Below, piece by piece: positions 15,561 through 23,932 of a DNA stretch of 64,000 bases. Positions within the stretch are counted from its first letter, which is position 1, and every line of letters starts with the position of its first letter. The notes under the pieces are model-generated. The model made no database searches, was not told the DNA's origin, and saw only the letters and a program-made list of their open reading frames with translations. A program made the position numbers and the translations under genes. The stretch covers positions 310,001 through 374,000 of the forward strand of contig JADJJI010000001.1 of the NCBI GenBank assembly GCA_016706565.1, written 5' to 3'. This stretch comes from Piscinibacter sp. (GTDB taxonomy: Bacteria; Pseudomonadota; Gammaproteobacteria; Burkholderiales; Burkholderiaceae_C).

Positions 15561-16847
15561 TCAGCGGCCGTACGGGCTCCAGTTGGGCTCGCGCACATCG
15601 GCGGTGGTGGAAACCAGCCGGGCCTTGATCTTGCCATCGAGCGTGGTGGTCATCAACACGTCGCGCCCGCCGGCACGCGTGGCATAGATGATCAGCTTGC
15701 CGTTGGGCGAGAAGCTCGGGCTCTCGTCGTCGGTGGTGTCGGTCAGCGGCACCGGCTGCGAGCCCGGCGAGGACAGGTCCAGCGTGTGCAGCTTGAAGCT
15801 GTTGCCCTGCCGCGCGATGAAGGCCAGCGTGCGCCCGTCGGGGCTGACGGCCGGGCTGATGTTGTAGCTGCCGCCGAAGGTGATGCGCTCGACGTTGCCG
15901 CCGCCGGTGGCGATGCGGTAGACCTGCGGGCCGCCGCCCCGGTCGCTGACGAAGTAGATGCGCTTGCCGTCGGGGTACTCGAACACCGGCTCGGTGTCGA
16001 TCGCCTGGCTGCTGGTCAGGCGCCGCACGTTGCCGCCGTTGCGGTCCATCAGGAAGAGTTGCGAGCCGCCTTCGCGCGACAACGTGGCGGCCAGCGTGCT
16101 GCCGTCGGGCGACCAGGCCGGCGCGCTGTTGGAGCCGCGGAAGTTCGCGATCGGCCGCCGCTTGCCGGACATCACTTCCTGTGCGTAGACCACCGCCTTC
16201 TGGCTCTCGAAGGACACGTAGGCCAGCTCGCGGCCGTCGGGCGACCAGGCCGGCGAGATGATCGGCTCGGGGCTGTTCAGCGCCACCTGGCCGCCCTCGC
16301 CGTCGGCATCGGCCACGCGCAGCGTGTAGCGCCCGCCGCCGCGCGTGACGTAGGCGATGCGGGTCGAGAACACGCCCTTGTCGCCGGTGAGCTTCTCGTA
16401 GATGTAGTCGGCGATGCGGTGCGCTGCCAGGCGCAGGTCGGCCGCGTCGACGGCGCTGGCCTGGCCGCCGATCTCGCTGCCCTTGACCACGTCCCACAGC
16501 TTGAAGCGCACGTCGAAGCGGCCGTCGGCCAGGCGCTGCACCGAACCGGCTGCCAGCGCGTCGGCGCTGCGGCCGCGCCAGTCGGCCATCACGGGGCGCG
16601 AACTCTCGTCCAGCGCCACGCCGTTGGCGTCGATCGGGCGGAAGAATCCGCTGCGCTCGAGGTCAGCGCGGATGATCGCCGACACCGGCTGCGGTGCCTT
16701 CTCCTCGTCGCGAAAGCGCGGCACGGCGATGGGCAGCTGCGTCGCGCCGACGCCGGAGATCTCGACGCGGAACTGCGCCTGCGCGGTGCCGAACAGCCCC
16801 AGAGAAGCGGGCAGCGCGGCCAGTTGGAGGACGGTTCTTCTTTTCAT
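15561..16847 (-). CDS. tolB: TolB, periplasmic beta-propeller of the Tol-Pal system
   Basis: A 428-residue protein of normal length. The start at 16847 gives the signal peptide MKRRTVLQLAALPASLGL, cut near AQA; longer frames upstream lack a leader. The N-terminal domain is followed by a six-bladed propeller with repeated SPDG motifs (SPAWSPDGRELAYVS, SAPAWSPDGSTLAA, SPAVSPDGRTLAF, SPSFSPNGKLI). TolB shuttles between Pal and TolA. The usual tolQ, tolR and tolA genes are absent upstream; a divergent glycosyltransferase gene occupies that place. Confidence 0.95.
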   Translation of the reverse strand: MKRRTVLQLAALPASLGLFGTAQAQFRVEISGVGATQLPIAVPRFRDEEKAPQPVSAIIRADLERSGFFRPIDANGVALDESSRPVMADWRGRSADALAAGSVQRLADGRFDVRFKLWDVVKGSEIGGQASAVDAADLRLAAHRIADYIYEKLTGDKGVFSTRIAYVTRGGGRYTLRVADADGEGGQVALNSPEPIISPAWSPDGRELAYVSFESQKAVVYAQEVMSGKRRPIANFRGSNSAPAWSPDGSTLAATLSREGGSQLFLMDRNGGNVRRLTSSQAIDTEPVFEYPDGKRIYFVSDRGGGPQVYRIATGGGNVERITFGGSYNISPAVSPDGRTLAFIARQGNSFKLHTLDLSSPGSQPVPLTDTTDDESPSFSPNGKLIIYATRAGGRDVLMTTTLDGKIKARLVSTTADVREPNWSPYGR

Positions 16848-16942
16848 GATGTTCGTGGCGACGGGCCGTCCAGGCCTCGCCGCAGGTGGCTTTGGTGGGA
16901 TCGGCGACAATTCGCATGATAGAGGGCGATACCCCACGCACC

Positions 16943-17719
16943 ATGCCGAACCCGCATTCGCTCACCATTGTGGTGGTCGCGAAAAACGAAGAAAGAAACA
17001 TTGCGGAATGCATCGCGAGCGCTTCGTTCGCCGACGAGGTGCTCGTGCTCGACTCCCGCAGCACCGATGCCACCGCGCGCCTGGCGCGCGAAGCGGGCGC
17101 GCGCGTGGTCGAGACCGACTGGCCCGGCTACGGCCCGCAGGTGGCGCGCGGCTTCTCGATGGCCACCAGCGAGTGGGTGCTGTCGCTGGATGCAGACGAG
17201 CGCATCAGCCCTGAGCTTCGCGAAGAGATCCGGCAGGCCATCCGCAGCGGCGCGCACGACGGCTACCGGCTGCCGCGCCTGTCGGAGTTCTGCGGCAAGT
17301 TCATCCGCCACAGCGGCTGGCGGCCCGACTACACGCTGCGCCTGGGCCGGCGCGCCAAGGCCGGCTTCACCGACCACTTCCTGCATGCGCACATGACGGT
17401 GGATGGCAGCGTGGCCGACCTGAAGGCCAGCATCGTGCACTTCAGCTACCCGAACATGCACGACGTTCTGGAGAAGCTCGACCGCTACTCCAGCGGCCAT
17501 GCGCGGGACATGCTGGCCGCGGGCAAGCGGGGCAGCGTCTTCAAGGCCGTGCTGCATGGGCTGATGGCATTCCTGCGGACCTATGTGATTCGTCTGGGCT
17601 TCCTGGACGGGCAGCACGGCTTGATGCTGGCCATCTACAACGCCGAGTACACCTACTACAAGTACATCAAGCTGATGTTCCTGCAGAGTCCCGCGCAGCG
17701 GCCGGAGTTCCCCGGATGA
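16943..17719 (+). CDS. WaaE/KdtX-like family 2 glycosyltransferase
   Basis: A 258-residue cytoplasmic protein with an N-terminal GT-A domain: LTIVVVAKNEERNIAECI, LVLDSRSTDATARLA and the DXD motif in LSLDADERIS. The LPS inner-core transferase WaaE/KdtX has the same order, and the C-terminal half (YSSGHARDMLAAGKRG, later FLRTYVIRLGFLDGQHG) fits that group. It would add a heptose or glucose to lipid A core. The start at 16943 follows AGAGGG; an upstream ATG at 16916 is possible. It is divergent from tolB across about 95 bp and overlaps the next gene by 4 bp. Confidence 0.8.
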   Translation: MPNPHSLTIVVVAKNEERNIAECIASASFADEVLVLDSRSTDATARLAREAGARVVETDWPGYGPQVARGFSMATSEWVLSLDADERISPELREEIRQAIRSGAHDGYRLPRLSEFCGKFIRHSGWRPDYTLRLGRRAKAGFTDHFLHAHMTVDGSVADLKASIVHFSYPNMHDVLEKLDRYSSGHARDMLAAGKRGSVFKAVLHGLMAFLRTYVIRLGFLDGQHGLMLAIYNAEYTYYKYIKLMFLQSPAQRPEFPG

Positions 17720-19473
17720 GCGAAAAAGCCGCGCAAGTGGCCTCGCGCACGTTCTGGCAGCGCATCGGCGCCATCGCGCCCTACTTCCGTTCCAGCCGCC
17801 GCGGCATCGTGCTCGCCTTCGTCGGCTCGGTGATCGGCGCACTGACCGAACCGATGATCCCGTCGTTCATGCAGCACCTGCTGGACGCCGGCTTCCAGCA
17901 GCGCAGCATGCCGCTGTGGCAGATCCCGGTGATCGTGATCGGCCTGTTCGGCTTGCGTGGTTTCGCGGGCTTCATCGCCCAGTACGGCCTGGCCTGGGCG
18001 GCCAACCGCGGCATGGTGGAACTGCGCAGTGCCCTGTTCGCGCGGCTGATGAATGCCGAACCGGCATTGTTCTCCCGCAATGCGTCGAGCAGCCTGATCA
18101 ACACCGTCACCTACGAGGTGCAGGCCGGCGCCGGCCAGCTGATGCACGCGATGACCGGCCTGGTGCGCGACTCGCTCACGCTGGTGGCACTGCTGGGCTA
18201 CCTGATGTGGTTGAACTGGCGGTTGACGCTGTTCGTCGGCGTGCTGTTCCCCGCGGTGGCCTGGATCATGCGCACGCTGAGCAGGCGGCTGCACCGGCTG
18301 ACCGTGGAAGGCCAGCGCGCCACCGACGAGCTCGCCTACGTGGTCGAAGAGAACGTGCTCGCCTGGCGCATCGTGCGCCTGCACTCGGCGCAGGCCAGCG
18401 AGGCCTCGCGTTTCGCGCGCGTCAGCGAGACGCTGCGCCGCCTGTCGGTGAAGGCCGCCGTCGCCGCCGCCACGATGACGCCGCTGACGCAGATGCTCGC
18501 GGCCTGCGCGTTGTCGGCCGTCATCGTCGTGGCGCTGTGGCAGAGCGGCCAGAGCGGCGGCTCGGTGGGCGGCTTCGTGGCCTTCGTGATGGCCATGCTG
18601 CAGCTGGTGGCGCCGATCAAGCACCTGTCGGAAGTGGCCGGCCCGATCACCCGCGGCGTGGCCGCGCTGGAGCGTGGCATCCACCTGGTCGACACCACGC
18701 CGGCCGAGGTGGGCGGCGTGCATGCGCCGGCGCGCTGCGAAGGTCGGCTCGAACTGCGCGAGGTGACGCTGCAGTACGGCGGAGCCGCCGCGCCGGCGCT
18801 CGACCGGGTGTCGATCACGCTCGCGCCGGGCGAGACGGTCGCGCTGGTCGGCCCTTCGGGCGCCGGCAAGAGCACCATCGTCAATCTCCTGCCGCGATTC
18901 CTCGAACCCAGCAGCGGCAGCCTGCTGCTCGACGGCACACCGCTGCGCGAGTGGGACATCGACGCGCTGCGCCGCCAGTTCGCGCTGGTCAGCCAGGACG
19001 TGGTGCTGTTCAACGACAGCATCGCGGCCAACGTCGCGCTGGGCGGCGAAATCGATCGCCCGCGTGTCGACGCGGCCCTGCGCGGCGCCAACCTGTTCGA
19101 CTTCGTGCAGACGCTGCCGCAAGGCATCGACAGCGCCATCGGCCACAACGGCAGCCAGCTTTCCGGCGGCCAGCGCCAGCGGCTGGCCATCGCCCGCGCG
19201 ATCTACAAGGACGCGCCGGTGCTGATCCTCGACGAGGCCACCTCTGCGCTGGATTCCGAGTCCGAGCGCCTGGTGCAGGACGCGCTGGAGCGGCTGATGA
19301 CCGGGCGCACCAGCATCGTCATCGCGCACCGCCTGTCGACCATCGAGCGCGCCGACCGCATCGTCGCGCTGGAGGGTGGTCGCGTCGTCGAGCAGGGCAC
19401 GCACGCCCAGTTGCTCGCCGCCGGCGGCCTGTATGCCAGACTGCACGCGCTGCAATTCCGGAGCCCCGCATGA
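17716..19473 (+). CDS. msbA: MsbA-like lipid/glycolipid exporter (ABC transporter)
   Basis: A 585-residue half-transporter with six transmembrane helices (residues about 30 to 300) fused to an ATPase. Walker A is GPSGAGKS (379 to 386), the signature LSGGQ is at 482 to 486, Walker B VLILDE ends at E507, and the switch His is H538. Length and order match MsbA, the lipid A flippase of the inner membrane. Its ATG overlaps the WaaE-like stop (ATGA), and its own stop overlaps the next start, so it is embedded in a glycan operon. It may flip the glycolipid built by the neighbouring transferases, since many genomes carry an additional msbA paralogue elsewhere. Confidence 0.88.
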   Translation: MSEKAAQVASRTFWQRIGAIAPYFRSSRRGIVLAFVGSVIGALTEPMIPSFMQHLLDAGFQQRSMPLWQIPVIVIGLFGLRGFAGFIAQYGLAWAANRGMVELRSALFARLMNAEPALFSRNASSSLINTVTYEVQAGAGQLMHAMTGLVRDSLTLVALLGYLMWLNWRLTLFVGVLFPAVAWIMRTLSRRLHRLTVEGQRATDELAYVVEENVLAWRIVRLHSAQASEASRFARVSETLRRLSVKAAVAAATMTPLTQMLAACALSAVIVVALWQSGQSGGSVGGFVAFVMAMLQLVAPIKHLSEVAGPITRGVAALERGIHLVDTTPAEVGGVHAPARCEGRLELREVTLQYGGAAAPALDRVSITLAPGETVALVGPSGAGKSTIVNLLPRFLEPSSGSLLLDGTPLREWDIDALRRQFALVSQDVVLFNDSIAANVALGGEIDRPRVDAALRGANLFDFVQTLPQGIDSAIGHNGSQLSGGQRQRLAIARAIYKDAPVLILDEATSALDSESERLVQDALERLMTGRTSIVIAHRLSTIERADRIVALEGGRVVEQGTHAQLLAAGGLYARLHALQFRSPA

Positions 19474-20075
19474 GCATGAACCAACCGATCTCGCGTTATC
19501 CCGTGCCCGCCCTCGAATCGCTGCCCGACGACGTGAAGCGGCGCATCGTCGAGGTGCAGGAGAAGTCGGGCTTCGTGCCCAACGTGTTCCTGGCCCTCTC
19601 GCACCGGCCCGACGAGTTCCGCGCGTTCTTCGCGTACCACGACGCGCTGATGCTGCGCCCCTCGGGCCTGAGCAAGGGCGAGAAGGAGATGATCGTGGTG
19701 GCCACCAGCGGCGCCAACAAGTGCCTCTACTGCGTGGTGGCGCATGGCGCGATCCTGCGCATCTACGAGAAGAAGCCGATGCTTGCCGACCAGGTGGCGG
19801 TGAACCACCGCAAGGCCGACATCACGCCGCGCCAGTGCGCGATGCTCGACTTCGCGATGAAGGTCTGCCTCGACTCCGCGTCGGTGGGCGTGGCCGACTT
19901 CGAGGCGCTGCGCGCGCACGGCTTCAGCGAGGAAGACATCTGGGACATCGGCGCCATCACGGCGCTGTTCGGCCTGTCCAACCGCATGGCCAACCTCACC
20001 TCGATGCAGCCCAATCCGGAGTTCTACCTGATGGGCCGCGTGCCCAAGGCCGCGTCGCCCGACAAGGCGCGATGA
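19470..20075 (+). CDS. AhpD-like / carboxymuconolactone decarboxylase-fold peroxidase-related protein
   Basis: A 201-residue all-helical protein. It has the AhpD redox motif CLYCVVAH (C85, C88, H92) in the typical setting (EMIVVATSGANKCLYC) and an N-terminal half matching the uncharacterised peroxidase-related enzyme family (VPNVFLALSHRPDEFRAFF). AhpD reduces peroxiredoxins via this Cys pair, but many family members have unknown substrates. The start and the stop both overlap neighbours by 4 bp (ATGA), so it is translationally coupled to msbA and to a glycosyltransferase. No peroxiredoxin gene is nearby. The gene's role in a glycan operon is unexplained. Confidence 0.85.
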   Translation: MSMNQPISRYPVPALESLPDDVKRRIVEVQEKSGFVPNVFLALSHRPDEFRAFFAYHDALMLRPSGLSKGEKEMIVVATSGANKCLYCVVAHGAILRIYEKKPMLADQVAVNHRKADITPRQCAMLDFAMKVCLDSASVGVADFEALRAHGFSEEDIWDIGAITALFGLSNRMANLTSMQPNPEFYLMGRVPKAASPDKAR

Positions 20076-21382
20076 GCGATCCGGGCAAGCGCCGCTGGCT
20101 GATCCTGTCCCACGCCTACAACGTGGACGGGCGGGCTGAGAGCGTGACCATCACCGACAAGATCCCGCACCTGCTGGCCGCCGGCATCGAGCCCGTGGTG
20201 TTCAGCAGCGTGATGGGCCAGCCCGACCCGCAGGTCACGCATGTGCAGATGCTGCCCTGGGGCCCGGCGGGCATCCGCTTCGATCTGCGCCACGTGCTGG
20301 CGCGGCGTTTCGGCCGTGGAGTCGTGTACCGCGTGCTGAGCCTGATCGTCACGGTGCTGCTGGCGCTGCCCATCCTCGTCGAACGGCTGCTCGGCGGGCT
20401 GCGCAGCCAGTGGTCGTGGGCGATCCCGGCGCTGCTGCGCGGCCGCGGGCTGGTCAAGCGCGGCGAGGTCGAGCTGGTGTTTTCCACCGGCGGCGTGTTC
20501 TCGGCACACCTGGCCGGCTACTGGCTCAAGCGCTGGACGGGCTGCCGCTGGATCGTCGAGGTGCACGACCCGCTGGTCATTCCCGGCCGCGCACCGCAGG
20601 GCCGGCACGAGCGCTTCCTGGCGCGGCTGGAAGAACGCATCTGCCGCCATGCCGATCTCGCCTGGTGGTTCACCGACGGCGCGCTGGCTGCGGCGCGCCG
20701 GCGCCACCCCGAGCTCGGCGAGCGCGGCATCGTGGTGCTGCCCGGCGCCGAGCCGCCGGTCGTGCGCACCGAGTACCAGCGCGGCCCGCAGTGCGTGTTC
20801 GGCCACTTCGGCTCGCTCTCGCCGACGCGCAGCCTGGCGCCGGCGCTCGAGGCCATCGCGCTGCTGCTCCAGCGCGATCCGTCCTTGCGCGAGGTGCTGC
20901 GGCTGGAGGTCTACGGCAGCGCGCTCGATCCGCAGGCGGCGCAGCTCGTCGAGTCGTTGAAGCTCACCGGCGTGGTGCTGCCGATCGGCCGGCTGGAGTT
21001 CGACCCGGCCACCGGCCTGTCGGGCCGCGCCCGCGTGATGCAGCGCATGCAGCAGTGCGACGTGCTGCTGATGATGCATGGCGACATGGCCGAGGCCGGC
21101 GAGTACATCCCGTCCAAGCTCTACGAGTACTTCTGGGCGCGCCGGCCGGTGCTGGCGCTGACCTGCGAGAACGCGCAGCTCGACGCGCTGGTCGTCGGGC
21201 ACGGCGGCTGGGTGGCGCCGACGCGCGAGCAGCCGGCGGTGGTCGAGGCGTTCGCCGCCGCCATCGGCCGCTGGCGCGAGGGCGGCCTGCCCGACGTGGA
21301 CGTGCCGCCGGTGACGGTGGCCGATGCCGTGGGCCGCATCCTGAAGGCGGTAGACGGCCTGGGCAGCGCGCGTCGTGGCTGA
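20072..21382 (+). CDS. Glycosyltransferase (GT4/GT-B-like)
   Basis: A 436-residue protein. The N-terminal half (LILSHAYNVDGRAESVTITDKIPHLLAAG) and the C-terminal half (VFGHFGSLSPTRSL.., SKLYEYFWARRPVLALT) give the GT-B layout of glycosyltransferase family 4, with EAGEYIPSKLYEY as the donor-binding segment and a hydrophobic stretch (VYRVLSLIVTVLLALPILVE) that may attach it to the membrane. The nucleotide-sugar donor cannot be read from sequence. It overlaps the previous gene by 4 bp and the next gene by 8 bp. Confidence 0.75.
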   Translation: MSDPGKRRWLILSHAYNVDGRAESVTITDKIPHLLAAGIEPVVFSSVMGQPDPQVTHVQMLPWGPAGIRFDLRHVLARRFGRGVVYRVLSLIVTVLLALPILVERLLGGLRSQWSWAIPALLRGRGLVKRGEVELVFSTGGVFSAHLAGYWLKRWTGCRWIVEVHDPLVIPGRAPQGRHERFLARLEERICRHADLAWWFTDGALAAARRRHPELGERGIVVLPGAEPPVVRTEYQRGPQCVFGHFGSLSPTRSLAPALEAIALLLQRDPSLREVLRLEVYGSALDPQAAQLVESLKLTGVVLPIGRLEFDPATGLSGRARVMQRMQQCDVLLMMHGDMAEAGEYIPSKLYEYFWARRPVLALTCENAQLDALVVGHGGWVAPTREQPAVVEAFAAAIGRWREGGLPDVDVPPVTVADAVGRILKAVDGLGSARRG

Positions 21383-22283
21383 CTTCGCCTTCGTCTGCAA
21401 GTCCTACCGCGGCGACGTGGCGCGTGTGCGCCGGCTGCTCGACTCGCTGGTCGACAACAACCCGGAGCAGATCCCGGTGGTGGTGATCGTGCCGAAGGAC
21501 GACCTGTCGCTCTTCCACGAGGCGCTGGCCGGGCGGCGACACGACCTGGTCTGCGACGACGACGTGGTCAACAGCCACCCGCAGGCGGCCGATCGTCACC
21601 TGCTCGAACGTTATCGCGCCACGCCCGGCTACCGCGCGCAGCAGGTGATCAAAGCCGAGGCCTGGCGGCTGCTCGGCTGCAGCGCCTACCTGTGCATGGA
21701 CTCCGACACGGTGTTCCTGCGCCCGGCCAGGCGCAGCGACTTCATCACGCCGGCCGGCCACCCTTACACGCTGCTGCACCAGTCGCGCGAGCTCCTGCAG
21801 CTGGCGGTGAACCGTGGCCACGCCAAGGTCGCCGAGGCCTTTCGCGCCGAGAGCGAGAAGCTCAAGGCGGTGTTCGGGCGCGTCGGCCCCGACTACGACT
21901 TCGGCCCGCAGCCGCTGATCTGGTCGGCGCGCGTGTGGAGCGACCTGCACGAGAAATTCCTCGCGCCGCGCGGCTGGACGCTGTGGGACGCGATCGACCA
22001 GATCCCCACCGAGATCCGCTGGTACGGCGAGGCGCTGCTGGCCTACCGAAGCATCCCGCTCGATCCGATCGAGCCGCTGTTCCGCGTCTACCACCACGAG
22101 TGGCAATGGTTCGTGCAGCAGCGCCTGGGCGAGAGCGCGGCCACGCTGCCGGCGCAGTTCATCGGCGCGGTGTACCAGTCGAACTGGGAGTACGAGCTCG
22201 ATGTGCCGGGCACACGCTCGGCGATGTCGATGCTGTCGCGGCGCCTGAAGCGCCTGCGCCGGCGCTGGCAGGCACGGGGCTGA
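21375..22283 (+). CDS. DUF6492-like putative glycosyltransferase
   Basis: A 302-residue protein with a GTG start, overlapping the preceding gene by 8 bp. It begins FAFVCKSYRGDVARVRRLLDSL and holds an acidic metal-type motif CMDSDTVFLRP, the equivalent of a GT-A DXD, followed by a conserved-looking YEFGPQPLIWSA-type segment (here YDFGPQPLIWSARVW). A C-terminal YHHEWQWFVQQ stretch and a basic tail complete it. The family is known mainly from polysaccharide loci and lacks a solved function. I infer sugar transfer from the fold signs and the surrounding genes. Confidence 0.6.
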   Translation: MADFAFVCKSYRGDVARVRRLLDSLVDNNPEQIPVVVIVPKDDLSLFHEALAGRRHDLVCDDDVVNSHPQAADRHLLERYRATPGYRAQQVIKAEAWRLLGCSAYLCMDSDTVFLRPARRSDFITPAGHPYTLLHQSRELLQLAVNRGHAKVAEAFRAESEKLKAVFGRVGPDYDFGPQPLIWSARVWSDLHEKFLAPRGWTLWDAIDQIPTEIRWYGEALLAYRSIPLDPIEPLFRVYHHEWQWFVQQRLGESAATLPAQFIGAVYQSNWEYELDVPGTRSAMSMLSRRLKRLRRRWQARG

Positions 22284-22299
22284 GGCGGGGAATGCATCG

Positions 22300-23286
22300 A
22301 TGAGCACGACGCCCTGGCTCAGCCTGGTGCTGCTGTCGTTCAAGCGCTTCGACACCACCACCGGCCCCTGCCTGGCCACGCTGGCCGGCGCCGACGCCGA
22401 TGAAGACGTCGAACTCATCCTCGTCGACAACGGCTCGGACGATGGCGCGGCACAGCGTTGTGCCGAGGCGGCGGCGGCGCGCCCGTGCATCCGCTACGCG
22501 CCGGAAGCGAGCAATCTCGGCTTCGCCGGCGGCATGAATGCGGGCGTGGCCCTGGCGCGCGGCGACTGGGTCTGCCTCGTCAACAGCGACACGCTGTTCC
22601 CCGCCGGTGCGCTGGCCGCGCTGAAGGCCGCGCTGCAGGCCATGCCGCCCGAGGTGGCGATGGTCGGCCCGGTGACCAACGCGGCCGGCAACGGCCAGCG
22701 TCTGCCGCTGCCCGGGGTGGACCTGCAGGCCGTGCCGGCCATCGGTGCCGCCGCGATGAAGTTGCGCACCGGCCTCGTCACGCCCAGCTACCGAACGGAC
22801 TTCTTCTGCGTCGCCGTGCGTCGCGCCGTCTGGCAGCAGCTCGGCGGGCTGGATCGCATCTTCGGCCTGGGCTACTACGAGGACTTCGATTTCAGCCTGC
22901 GCCTGCGCCGCGCCGGCTGGCAGCAGGTGATCGCCGAGGACGTGTTCGTCGCCCACGTGGGCAGCGCTTCCTTCTCGGCCATGGGTTCGAAGCAGCATGA
23001 GCTGATGCGCCACAACCGCCAGCTGATGAAGGAGCGCCACCCCGACGTGCACTTCGAGCATGTGCGCGAAGGCAATGCGACCGTGCTGCGCGCGCTGGTC
23101 GCGCAGGCCGCGCAGACCGGCTGGACCGACGCGCTCCGCGCACGCGCCGCCTGGCGCGCGGCCGCGCTGGCCTGGGACGAACCCCGCAGCCCCTTCAAGC
23201 GCCTGCGCTGGCGCTGGAAGAACCGCGACCTGCGACGGCAACTGGCCGTGGCCGGCATCGACGCCCGCTTCCCGCACACCGCATGA
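22300..23286 (+). CDS. Family 2 glycosyltransferase
   Basis: A 328-residue GT-A enzyme: LSLVLLSFKRFDTTTGPCL, ILVDNGSDDGAAQRC, the RhaB/rhamnosyltransferase-type SNLGFAGGMNAGVALARGDW with the DXD-like VNSDTLF, and the acceptor-base region GYYEDFDFSLRLRRAGW. The set is typical of O-antigen and core rhamnosyltransferases. It lies 16 bp after the DUF6492-like gene and 16 bp before the methyltransferase. The extended basic C-terminus (RLRWRWKNRDLRRQL) may sit at the inner membrane. Confidence 0.85.
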   Translation: MSTTPWLSLVLLSFKRFDTTTGPCLATLAGADADEDVELILVDNGSDDGAAQRCAEAAAARPCIRYAPEASNLGFAGGMNAGVALARGDWVCLVNSDTLFPAGALAALKAALQAMPPEVAMVGPVTNAAGNGQRLPLPGVDLQAVPAIGAAAMKLRTGLVTPSYRTDFFCVAVRRAVWQQLGGLDRIFGLGYYEDFDFSLRLRRAGWQQVIAEDVFVAHVGSASFSAMGSKQHELMRHNRQLMKERHPDVHFEHVREGNATVLRALVAQAAQTGWTDALRARAAWRAAALAWDEPRSPFKRLRWRWKNRDLRRQLAVAGIDARFPHTA

Positions 23287-23302
23287 GCTTCCGGAGACCC
23301 GC

Positions 23303-23905
23303 ATGAGCGCCCTGCCCGACCGCCACCTCGACCTCGGCTGCGGCGACGCGCCGCGCAACCCCTACGGGCGGCGCGAATTGTGCGGTGTCGACCTGCGCGA
23401 GATGCCCTCGCGGCCCGGCGTCCAGCTGCGCGCGGCCAACGTCGTGCTCGACCCCATCCCCTACCCGGACGACCACTTCGGCTCGGTGTCGGCCTACGAC
23501 TTCATCGAGCATGTGCCGCGCATCCTGTCCACGCCCGATGGCCGCGCCACCTGGTTCCCCTTCATCGGCCTGATGAACGAGATCTGGCGCGTGCTCGCGC
23601 CGGGCGGCCGGCTCTACGCGCTGACGCCGGCCTATCCGAACGCGGCGGTGTTCGTCGACCCGACGCACGTCAACTTCATCACCGAGCACACCCACGAGTA
23701 CTTCAGCGGCGACAAGCCGCTGGGCCGCATCTACGGCTTCGAGGGCGGCTTTCGCGCGCTGCGCACCGAGTGGGTGGTGAACCTCGATTCGCTGGTGGCC
23801 CAGCCGCGCACCCTGCGCCAGTCGCTGCGCCGCTGGAACCGCCAGCGCAGCGGCAAGCTGACGCACTTTCTCTGGGAGCTCGAGGCGCTCAAGCCCGGCC
23901 GCTGA
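23303..23905 (+). CDS. Class I SAM-dependent methyltransferase
   Basis: A 200-residue protein with motif I HLDLGCGDAPRNPYG, the acidic Asp in GVDLRE that would hold the SAM ribose, and post-motif segments YDFIEHVPRIL and VLAPGGRLYALTPAYP. The fold is that of glycan- or small-molecule methyltransferases. The start at 23303 follows CCGGAGA. It ends the operon and is convergent with rng. As the last gene of a glycan cluster, it may cap or decorate the chain, but the acceptor is unknown. Confidence 0.8.
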   Translation: MSALPDRHLDLGCGDAPRNPYGRRELCGVDLREMPSRPGVQLRAANVVLDPIPYPDDHFGSVSAYDFIEHVPRILSTPDGRATWFPFIGLMNEIWRVLAPGGRLYALTPAYPNAAVFVDPTHVNFITEHTHEYFSGDKPLGRIYGFEGGFRALRTEWVVNLDSLVAQPRTLRQSLRRWNRQRSGKLTHFLWELEALKPGR

Positions 23906-23932
23906 GGCCCGCCGGGGCCGGTCAGCGCCGCG

